A stretch of DNA of 64,000 nucleotides from Trichuris trichiura (lineage: Eukaryota; Nematoda; Enoplea; Trichinellida; Trichuridae), in the NCBI GenBank assembly GCA_037903355.1, contig JBAJFE010000009.1, positions 558,001 through 622,000 of the forward strand. The letters run 5' to 3'. Made by a program: the position numbers and the translations under genes. Below, piece after piece: positions 36,798 to 48,700 of this stretch (the stretch's first letter is position 1; each line of letters starts with the position of its first letter). The notes below the pieces were generated by a model that was not told where the DNA came from, made no database searches, and was given only the letters and a program-made list of their open reading frames with translations.

Positions 36798-39700
36798 GAC
36801 ATTTGTCACCCAGCAAAACTATGCAAGGGGTCTTTCTATCAATCAGGCAATGATAGCGAAGCAAATCAGCCACCGAATAGACGAGTAACGTTCTGGCGAC
36901 AGCTGAAAGTTCTGCTTAAGAAAAACTTGCGAGTCGCTCTCCGTGAAAAGGTAAAATGTAATGTATGTTTTCAGTTTATTTTTCGACGGTGAAATTGTAG
37001 GTCTACAATGGGTTTTGCTTTATCCTACCAATTATCCTTGGCGTTACAGTGCTTTACAGGGAACAAGCAAGCGAATTAGTCGTACCTAAGTGTGCGTTTT
37101 CATTTGATAAATTCGATTTTATTCTTACCGTTACATTGACAGGTAATCTTGACATGGATACACCTATTGGGCTACCTAGCAGCGGGTGGATGAGATTACT
37201 TCAGACGACCTATTGTTCTTACATACTCCCTTGTTCTCGTAGGAGGAATTGCGGCGAAGAATTGTACATTCCCGATCAAGAGCTTTCGTAAGATCATTAC
37301 TTGGGGAGAACTTGAAAATTGAAATTGATTTGATTTAAGGATAAATTTTATTATTGATGAACTCTATAGAATTGTCCGAAACGAAACACTTATTCATGCT
37401 TGGATGAAACTTATTGATAAACTTATCAATGTTCTAGAAACAAAACCTGTGTTTACTTATAATGAAACGTACAAAGAACTTAAGCTCAAAGATCTCCTGG
37501 GATCTCATACGCTTCAACTGGACGCGGAAAATGCGAGCACCATCTCGTCCCTTTCGATCAAAAAAAATTTCTTCATAAAGGCTGTGAAGATGTTTCTGCA
37601 GGTCGCTTAGAGGTAAAGCACTATTTTCGAAAGACGTTCCGCTTTTTTCAATAGGCTAAGAGAAGTCGCTCGTTACTGAAAGACCGCGTAAACTTAGACG
37701 ACGTTTTCCCAAGTTACATATTGGCAAATTTTACGTATCTTTTGTGCGACGGAGAGTTGTTTGACAAGTATTTGGTTCCTCCAGTTGGCATGGATGATTT
37801 GGAAAAATCAAGACTAAGCGGCATTATCTGCCGCCTTTCGCGTTTAACTTTGAATCGTGATGAATTGTCGACCTTAGCGCCGCAAGTATGTCGCCTATTC
37901 TTTTATCTATAGTAAGCCACACTCAGCTTATTTTGGCTATTGGAAAACAATTCACTTCAGTCCATTTGCTAAGCATTTCTGTAGAAACTACTTCGCTTTC
38001 TAGATCACGGAAACATTAAGCGCACTTACTGGCCTTAACATAAGTATTAGGGCAAACTTAGATTGGGTCCTCATTTGGACGGACTTTCTGGACGCTGCCG
38101 TACGTATTGATTAGTCAATATTGGCATCGGTATAACGCAGATCCTATCTTAGTATCACTTCCACCTATTTCGGCATGTTATGGATGCCTGGGACATTTTG
38201 AACCAAAACGTCACCAAAGCAGCAAAGATGGCTACCTTTCTTTGCGGTACTTCATCTCGCTTGTCAGGTAACCTGAAAAAGTTTTATTCTCAAATGCCAT
38301 TGATTTACGATTAAATCGTTATATATTTTTCGTGCAGATGTGACTTGTTGTCCAATAATTTGTCTTTTTAGAGATAGCGGAAAAACATTCTTGGCAAAAC
38401 CTGTCCAGTAAGTCCCGTTTCTTCTTGCGTACAGTAATTGGTTAGTACTATAAATGCAGCGGAGCGTCGTTATCCAAAGCGTACTTTCCAAATTGTCGCT
38501 CGGATAGCGAATAATTCAAATTGTCAAAGGTCAGTTGATTTGGAGACGCCATAGTTTCTGCCGTATAGATATTCGATGATTGAATATCGGAGTTTCCATT
38601 GCAACAATTTTTCTTGATAAGAAAGCATCTGCAGTTCTAGAATATTAAAAGAAATATACGAGGTTAAGGCTGAGATTTGTGGACCTGGTTTGCAAGCAAA
38701 GGGGAACAATAACAACTGCAATCCAAGCAGGGATGCAGAACGGCACACCCGAAACACTAAAGATGTTGAAGCACCTAAACTACTAATCGGTCATCTGCAA
38801 AATCTTTCGTTGTTATTGGTATGACTAATTCGGGTTGTGCCCTGTTAGACATAGAGAACAAGAAAAGACTGAAATTGGCAAGTTAGAAAAAGAAAGTACG
38901 TAATTTTGTTCAGGGAGAGATTGCGCCAAAGATTGTACAATGTATTCTCTCCAACGAAATCAGGTAGTCAGTGAGCAGAAAGTTTAGATAGAGACGTTTC
39001 ACCGCAGTTTTTTAGTGTTCCCTTGGGTTTCGTAACATGTATGCACGCCTTTAACTTGTGTTGTTATCTTTCCGTAGTATATAATTCGCATGATTTCGGG
39101 GCTAGTTCAGAGTTGCAGCTCAAGTCAGCTTCTCCGGATATCTCGGTTAATTTGACGATGTTCTTTACTCCAGAAGGTATACGTTGTTTTTCAAGTATGT
39201 ATATTATCTTCAATAACGTGATTGGGCACAAAGCAATGAATTATTGCAGCAGCTGCGGAAAATTTGAGACTCTCTGTATCTTCCTGTTAAAGACAAGAGG
39301 TTCTTTGATGACAGTTAATATAAAACTAGGACCCTTTTGTAAATGTAACTTCTTGGTACGGGACCGTATAGTTTCATGATTCCTTTCCGTAAAAGAACCT
39401 CGACATGAAACTAGGACCCTTTTTCCAAAATGATTGGTAAGCACTTTTTTCCCCTTTTTGTATTACGTGTTGCGCGACTAAGTGTAACTCATATCACGGA
39501 TTAGCTTACAGAGCAGATGTATTAATAGGTTTGTTTGTTTAACCCTATATTTAGGTAAATGGTGGAAGTTTTATGAACATGTAATAGGGAAAGATATTGT
39601 GTTAACTCCCTTAAGTCCCGTGACTAAGAAAATCGGCGACAAGGTCAGATTGCATCCTCTGTAATAAGCTGTGCAATAAATAATCGTTTTCAGCTAAAAG

Positions 39701-42700
39701 AAGCGTTCTCCAGCATAGCCTTCTTGAAGTCAATCGTAGTGGACTTTTCCTACAATGCGTATTTTGAACCCCTTTTCCTTGGAAACCAAACGAATTGGAA
39801 TCCTTTAAATGTATTTGCAAATGAACACTAGTGCGCTTTTCTTACTTCAAAATTTTCAGTTGTTGGCACAGGCATTTGTTCTAACGGTGGAGAACTTTCA
39901 ACTTCTTCATAACCAATCGCACGCTGATATTCTGAAAGAAGTTATAGACAGTACTAGCAAACAAAGCTGGTCATTTGAATCGCTGCTTACTGGTATGGTA
40001 AAAGACGCTGTACAAGCTATAACCGTGAGTGCTCACTGATTAGTGATTAGCATTAACCCTTTTTAACATAGAGAGTTCGACACTTGGAAGTGAAATACAT
40101 GACAAATGCTGCCGTGAGGCATCATACCTATGGCAATGTTCTCGCTGTTATTTCGTTCACGGGAGTCGACTCAAACTCAACGTCACTATTGAACGCCACT
40201 AAATACATAATTCATATGCAGCAGACGAAGCTTTCGTAAGACTTTGGTCTTTTCTTCATGCGTATGTGCTTGTAAACGTTTCGCAATAACGCGATTAATT
40301 GCGCTAACTGCTCGGCTTGGCTGAGAGTGGTCCCATTTAACTGACTTTAACCTTCAGAAATTCTCACATTGCATAGGGTAATTATCAGAATATTTGCTTT
40401 GCTTACGGAGGGCAGTATTGCGATACCCTGCTTGTTATTTGATAGACCTTCAAAGGTTTTCCCCGTTTTTTCTATGGGATAGTATCTGTAGTTAGACGAA
40501 GCAGTTGTTTTACCAACGAATGGACGAGCGATTATTGGGAAAAATTTAGGAACGATACGCTCAGCTTTCTACTCAGAGCTGTCAGAGCGCTGAATGTGTA
40601 CTTACTGAATTTTTCCTAATAATCGCTCTTCCTTTAGTTGGTAAAACAACTGTTTCATCTAATTACAGATACAATCACAGAAAAACGGAGAAAAACTATA
40701 GAAGATCTATTGAACATGAAACATAAGCCCGTTACAAAGCACCCTGTGTTTAAAAAAAGTATCTCTGGTTGTACGTTAATATGTTTTGGGTAAATGTCAT
40801 CCTGATGTTTTACCCACAAAGCTGGGGAAAAATACTGGTATCTCTCGCTTAACGAATGTTCATTTTCGCGAAGCTGAACTTCGCTTTGCGAACAAGTTGA
40901 GCGGGCACTTCGCTTTTACGAACAAATGCAAAGGAGCAATAGCAGACTGTTACAAAGGGCGCCTTTTTTGAATTTGTGCAGCGACCAGCCGATATTTCCA
41001 TGCGTGAATTCATCAAGTGTTTTCCCGTGCTGCTGACAGAGGACCGAAAAACGCTGATTTACTCCGCTTAATTAAGCGATGGAAACCATAACTTTTCACA
41101 CCAAAAGGTGCACGACCACAACCACTACCGAAACCACAATCCTTAGACATACTATTCTGCTTATATTCTTTTTATCATTTTTATATATTGAGGCATATTA
41201 CAGGGTTCAAGCAGAGGTTGACATCCTGCATGCGATCATTCAAGACATTGTTAATTCAGCTATCATTGCTGTTCGTACAGGATTGAAAACGAACGTAGCA
41301 TTATACGCTCAAAAATTTCCTAGAAGATGTGGCAATCAGACAATTGTTAATGCGTTAGTATTTTAATCTGTTGTCTTGCAAAGTTATGCAATTATATGCC
41401 TGCAGGGTAATACACATGCATACAGCGATTACCCTTCACACCGTAGCGATTTGGGGGCTTTGTTTGTGCATGATAGCTGTAAACGTGGTAACTGAACGAA
41501 AGATGATGTTGAAAGAATACTGCAAAACTACAGGATTGACAACATTTACCTACTTGGTCTCATGGCAGCTTTATGCCTTCATCTTAATGTATTTTTCTGT
41601 CACACTTTATACTGTTATCATAGAGGTATGTGTATGTATTTCGTATTATAAGCCTCATATCTTCTCGCAATCATAGAAAGGGGCTATAGTATCATACGCC
41701 TCACCTTATGCAATGTCTTTACTCATTGCAATCTACTCATTCGCAGTTGCAGCGCAAGTTCTGGCATTTGCAAATTGCTTTGACAGCCCAAGTATGGCAG
41801 GGCTTACTGTGCCTGTATTGTACCTGCTTCTCCGATTGCTTGGCGGCTTCGTATCAGCATCATTTTTTGATTATCATGTGATGATTCAGGCTCTCTTGGT
41901 ACGGATAAAAACATTTCCTTGCTGAACTAAACTATTAATATTTGTATTTTGTTTTTAACTTTTACTTTTATTGAAACCTGCAAAAATTAAAGAAAAGCAA
42001 TAATTCAAGGAGTTTATGCCGTTTATGCTAAACTGAGTGCTGCTGCTGCAGAAATGGAGGCGTCAGTAACCTGTACGGAAACTGATTTTAGGTTAAACGT
42101 TTATTCTTGAATTGGTTTAACATCATTTCCCTGTTTAGAGCATGTTTCCTCAATTCGGTGTTACTATTGTCATTAACGCATTGGTACGAAATGAAGAGAG
42201 GGAGAATCCTTTCGGTATCACTTCCTTATTTGATCCCCTGTATGATTATGGATCATTTTCCTATTCTTTGCTAATTCTGATGATGTTATTTGGCGCGGTC
42301 ATTCATTTGTTTTTTGCCTGGTATCTCCTGGAGATTCGTTCCAGTAGGTTTTCTTCACCATTACTGAGCTTAGAAGTTTACTTATCCTATTCCGAAATTG
42401 CGTAGCTTCATACAACGACTCCAAACGATGGTATTTTCCGCTGCAACGGTCTTACTGGAGACCAACGTATACTTTTGGTAGATAAATTGCTTTGATAGAG
42501 CAGCGGTTAAAATTTAGCATTTAGAATTTTTCGAAAACGCTGGCGGTGACTATCTAAAGCAGGAAATTTTACATTTCCCAGTTGATTTATCTGTTGAGCA
42601 TATTTCCATGTGCTATGGGATAGGAAAGAAAGGTAAAATGGCGTTGAAAGATGTAAGTGCCGAGTTTTACGCCGGTGAAGTAACTGCAGTGCTTGGAGCA

Positions 42701-45700
42701 AACGGTTCAGGAAAGACAACATTACTGTGAGTCAGTTCACTCTAAGAAAATGAAGTTTTGTCTGGCTTGTCTAACTGTAGCGTTTTGGTTTTGTAGGTCT
42801 ATTATGTGTGGTCTATTTCCGCCTACAAAAGGAGATGTCGTTCTTCTTGGGGAAAGCATATCTTCTAATATCAGGCATATTTGTGCGTTTTTAGGTTATT
42901 GCCCAAAGGATAACGTGCTGCTGAACAAGTGAGTAACTTGCATTTCACCGAGCAATTTTGTGCTTTTCTGCTTCAATCGAGCACGTATGTATCATGTAAA
43001 GTAATCATCAAGGAAACATCTAAATAACTGGTTCGTAAATGTGAAAAAAAATTGAAGGAAAGGATAAGTGTTATCACTTTGTTTCTACTGTATGGTTTTT
43101 TGAAATAGCACTGTGTCCCTTGTTCCCTTTGTTTATACTACCTGTCAGAGTATGCTTGACTGAGCATCTGTGATATTGACAATAAGATAATAATACTACT
43201 ACTAACTTTGTGGGAATGCTTTTGAAATATGTGTAGAAAATGCGTCGAGTAAATAGGCACAAATGTATAACAATCACAACGAAGTACGGAAGCTTTTATT
43301 TTTGTACTATGCGTTTATTCCTCTCTTTATCCTCCCTCAGTCGGGTGTATATACATTTTTTCGTCATTCGGAAATGGGTGCGGCCGGTCTTTATTTGACA
43401 GCGACCCTACGCAGGTCAGCTGGAAGTCTTACTCGGCTGTCAGTCAAATGCGCCGTTTGTGCCCGGCTGATTGCCGGATGTAGCATTCGGCGAAGGCTCG
43501 GCAGGTGTCCAGCTCCATGCAGCTATTCAGCGAAGAACTCTGCGTGAGCTCAGAAGAGTTGGGCGCACCCGCTGCCCGCCTAGATAGAACAGGCTGAAAT
43601 GAGTCGTTCCGTCACAATGTATTATAGTTGTTAAGCAACATAGCAGAAAATTGTAGGCTGCATATTTTAAAGCAGCTATTACATACAAGTATTTGTGTTG
43701 ATTTCTTTGCTTGCGCTCACTGGCGTTTAGTCTCATTCATTTGCTTTAAAAAGTTGTGCATTAATTGCTTTAATTTTGTTTCAAAATTCCTTGTTTCGTT
43801 ATGGGTCGATCCAACTTCACCTTTGTACTTCAGGATTTCCACGCCTTTTAACTTTTTTGCAAATATTATCTTGATCCCTTGTTGAACGTTGGAAAGTGTT
43901 ACATGATTCTGCGAAAGATAGCTGAGGCTAAGCGTGAGACCATTTCGAAGAGACAACTCCGCTTTCATCAGTGCAAGTTGTAGGGAGTTATTCCGTTCTT
44001 TCTTAACGTAGTCTCATCATTCGTCTATGAAATAAAGGTAATTTATTGACTCGGAAGGGATAGCGTTTTTTAGATTAACAGTGGCAGAAAATTTGTACTT
44101 CTTTGGCTCCTTGAAAGGCATTCCTTCCGCAGAATTACGTCGGGACATCAATGAAGTTTTGAAAATAGCAGATCTATGTGAAATGCGGCATGTTTTAGTG
44201 GAAAATTCATCCGGTAAAGAAACTTTTAAGAGAAAGTAAAGTTTTTTTCCAGCAAATGATTGATATTGTCAGACACAGTGAAGCGTAAATTGGCTATTGC
44301 TATAGCTCTGCTGGGGAACACGAAAGTAATTGTAATCGATGAACCAACTTTTGGAGTTGACCGTGTTTTACGTCATGCTGTATGGTCTATGATCTTTAGC
44401 ATAAAGAAAAGTAGCAGTTATCCCAGGTTACTTTTTTCTTCATGTAATTGCTTTGTTACAGAACGTACGGTAGTATTTTCAACACAATATCTTGACGAAG
44501 CTGAGATTCTTGCTGATCGAATAGCTATAATAAGCGGCGGTGAATTAAAATGCTCAGGTTCTACTGGTTTTTTGATGGCTAACAGCAAAGGAGGCTGTTT
44601 TCTTACCTTTGTTAAAAAGCCTCAAAGAACGTCTCTTCCCGAAGTGTCTTGCGTTAAAAAACTGATAAGCTATTTGCAAAGTTACGTGCCAGATGCGGAA
44701 ATTGTTCAAAATTCACATAAAGAAATTGAATTCAAATTGCCAATAACAGACGCAGTGACTTTACTAAATTTGGTCAGCGAAATTGACAAATCGCTTGAAA
44801 GTTTTGGTTGCACTTCCTATGGGTTTTCTGAAGGTGGTTTAGAGGATGTAATGTGCAAATGCACTTTGGCACGCGGGAGTTTTCTATTAATTATTCTTAA
44901 GGTTTACCGAAACGAAACGATGCCAACTGGTAGCGCGGAGAAATATGTGAGCTTTTCTTCTACGGCAGGTATCATTGAAGAGCATCAACCTGAAGAAGGT
45001 TATTTTTCAGAAAACCTTTACTGCGCAGTGATAGCTAAAAGTGATAAATTTTAGAGGGTTTGCAATCTTTTTCATTATCAAGCAGCAACGAGGGTAGGTT
45101 TTAATGCTGTTTCTATGAACGGTTTTGTTGCACAACGGTTTTGTTGCAGAAGTTCTGAGGAAATCTTCTTCTATCAATGTCTCCATAAGGAAGGTGACGC
45201 TTATGGAGGAGCAGGGTGAGCTCCTTTTCACATTCGCATTGTGCAATAGCATTTTGTGTGTTTATGATTTCACAAAACCGTTGTGCTGTTCGACCATTGT
45301 TATGTTTAATCACTATGCATGTTACAGAGTTGAATGCGGTATTGAGAGCGCAATTGGGCAAATCGTCAGGTAATACACTTCACATTAGCAAAATTTGCCT
45401 TTTTAGTGTGATGCAGTTCGCTGCAATGTCTCAGTGAGTATTTATGTTATTGATAATCTTTCTTATGAAATCGTATGTGAAGGAAGATTTTTTATGAAAG
45501 TGCATATAAATTTTTCATGTGGTTTAATTAACAGCTTGACCCGCTTTATAAACAAATAGTTTTCTTTCATATATCATCATTAGGGCGAAATTTCTGCATG
45601 TTAGCTGATGACGGGGCAAGAGCAGCCGTCAACTTTCGAAAGAGAAAAAGCCTTAATGGGCCTTATTAGTAAATAATCTATGCAAAAAGCAGACTTGTAA

Positions 45701-48700
45701 GCTAGGATTTTGAGGCTTTTAAAGTCATGTGGTTGACTGCAAGTCAAGTGAGGTAGAGCAATGACCGCTTTGCTTTTTCTGGTGATGCGTTGAGATTTTT
45801 TTAAATTACCTTTCATGCGTTTGAAACAGGACGCCAAAGTAGATGGATTTTTCAAATGCAGTGGATGCTCCAGAAACGCTTGATTCATTACTTTCGGAAC
45901 TGGAAAGTGCCCTTCTGCTCAGTAAGTTTGCTAGCAGCAGTTAGTTTTATATTTTACTTATTGAAAAGTAGATTAAGACGATTAGCCGAAGTTACGGCTG
46001 ATTTTTACGATAGCACCACTTTTCGCGCATAGTAATATTCCCTAAACTGAAATAGTAAGAATCTGTCCGTAGGTAGTGTGCACATTTCATGTTGCGTACT
46101 GTAAATTTTTAAATTCCTCAAATCCGTACTACCACGTGAAGGGTAGTCAAGCAATTCTTGCGATTTCGCTTAACGATCAACGACTGGGAAAAGTGCGCAC
46201 ATCTTCTATGCACACCGACGCCCCGTAGCCTTCACTGTTTGGTGCAGAACAGCAGAAACACATTTTTCTTAATCTTAATACTTAGCAACGGTTTTGCTTT
46301 TAATAATTAAACGCAATGACATACAGTGAAGTCAGACATCTAAACCATGAATGTACTCAAGCCTGCTGCGCAAGATAAGAAATAAAAAGCGACGAGCACT
46401 GAGCAGTGTATCTTCAGCATTGGAGAAAGGCTGAACTAGTTTTCAAAGCAATTGCTATGTTTTCAAAGCAAGGCTGAACTAGCATACATTTGAAAACGTG
46501 GATTCTTCGTACCATACTACTTCACGAACAGTTTACCCCTTTATTGTTGCAGTCTTCTGTTTTTTCTGTCAAGAAAATTTTGTTTGGAGCTTTTTGGTTA
46601 AGCAGATGGGGTGAATTTTATGCCTGTTTGTTGAAAGCTTAACCTTAGAGCTTCAGGCGGAACTTTCTTGACCGAAATAACGAGAAAATGCAGCAACGTT
46701 AAAACTGTAAACAACCAGCAGACACAAAAAAACTTCTCTCATAGATAATATTCCTGCTGAGCGCACATACAAATATTCCAAAGAAGGCGTTATCGTCAGC
46801 AAAGATCCGTTAAACTGCGCTAAAAGTAATATCATTCTTTTCTTCGCGTGAATCACATTGAACCGAATCTTTGGATAAATGCTTAGTGAAGAATTGAACA
46901 CAGAAAATAATACCAATGGTAAAAATAACATGGTTTTCTTTCTCAAGATAATGTCCTACCATTAAAGTGTAAAATGTGTTTTTTTTCAGATGTTTCTTCC
47001 AGTATTATTGGCTGCACTCTGTTTTCATGCGTCGAACCAAATCAAAAGCCCTTATCGACAATTAAGAATCGTCGACATAGTGCAATTACATGAACCGAGC
47101 GTTGTGTTCATTAGGTAATTATATATTACTCGGCAAACCTTGCACGGATGTTCTTTCAGCCTGGGCGAAAAAATGTCTGCGAGTCAAAACAATACAGTCG
47201 TTTCATTGCTGAATAATATGCGCACCCATGGAATGGGTGATCAATGCACAAGAAAATGGCAAGCTGTTTGCTGTATTACCATCAAGTGATAGAATGTTTT
47301 TTACTTGAGGTGCGGTACTCCGTTCGAAAGCAACGATTTCATAATTCAAGAAGTAGCAAAGATGAAATACTTCAACTGTAAATGCGTGAAGCATAAAGTC
47401 TATTGCCAACCAAAGGCTTTTGCGGATGCTATTCCCACGTACAAAACAAGAAGTGGCCAAGTATTCGTTGACTTAACTGGATATTGTGTAATTGATTGGT
47501 TGACTATGACAGAAAATTGGTATTCTGTAAGAAGGTGAGAGATGTAACAAACAGAGGAACGAGTATTTTCTTACTAACTGAAAAACAAATAGGCAAATTA
47601 TCGACCTACTTCGTAAACTGAACTTATGGAAATATCTTTCCTTCTGTATTAAGATTTTTTTGTTGCCACCTTCAGCGCTGTGATTAACATTTCTTGTAAG
47701 GATAAGCTGTTTGCTTGGTTTACCGCGCGTTAATCACGTTCAGCTCATAATTTTTTGAAAAAATAAGGTAACATTGATACGCACCATTGGAGTCTATTTA
47801 ATATAGGCTCACGTTTTAGAAACATTCTCAATTTTCCTTTGCAGACATGTAGGGTTCTCAATGCCACGCGTGCATAACAAATGGAAAAGAAGTTATGTTC
47901 AGGTACCAGAATCTTTGGTACTCGATGCCGGAAATAAATTGCAACAGCTTATAAGCACTCTGGGACTACGTAAGCTTGCCGGTTTTATGAGACCCGCTGT
48001 TCTTCTTAGAGCTATCGACACAGTGGAAACTCTTACTGGATGTCGCCAAAAATACCAATTAAAGGTTCTAAGTTAGCAATAAAGTAATCGTTAACAGTTA
48101 TGATCCAACAGGTTTGGTATGAACGTTCACGAACTATGCCGTACAGGTCGTCAACGTTGTATCTTCCTTTCGGTTTAAATGCCGTTGCTAACGCTGTTCT
48201 GAGGGTATCAAATGGTTCAAACGATTCCCCTTACAAGAATTCAATTACGACTACAATCAGAACAGCTAGGAGAAAGGAGAAACTTTACATCAGTGCAACT
48301 CCGCTGAACGCAAAGTATGTTCTCACTACTTCTTTTTGTTTTCTTAGCTTTGGCAGTGTATGAATTTAACTGTAAGAAACAAATGTCATTCTACTTACCT
48401 GAAAAATCTTCGAAAGACAGCAGCTGTTCGTAATTAAACTTTGATATTTAATTCTTCCTTAGGCGTGTCCTCAAGAAAATGTCCGTGATCGTTCGATGTA
48501 AAACGAAATGCCACCTAAGGTGTCTATATCCGATTTGCAGTACTGCTTACATAGTGTAGCTTTATACTCATTCTATGATGAATTTAACACACTGGTTTGT
48601 ATTTAGCGCGTACGGAATGAACTTTATATCGCTGACATTTTTAAAGAAACTTTTTAGGCAGAACTACTTCATCCCTGCAGTAAATATCTATATTATCCAA

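Noticed and set aside
36604..36873. 89-codon minus-strand frame upstream of ABCA copy A
   Set aside because: It is antisense to the flank and to exon 1, and the copy in unit B does not keep a comparable frame.
37602..37610. Apparent stop codon (TAG) in ABCA copy A exon 3, absent from copy B
   Set aside because: The exon ends earlier, at 37601; with the cag|gtcgct donor the TAG is intronic and phases agree in both copies.
44231..44259. Stop TGA after the strong-looking acceptor before ABCA copy A exon 20
   Set aside because: An acceptor 20 bp further on (ending 44272) restores the phase and skips the TGA, so it is not evidence for a pseudogene, although it affects the reading of the signature motif.
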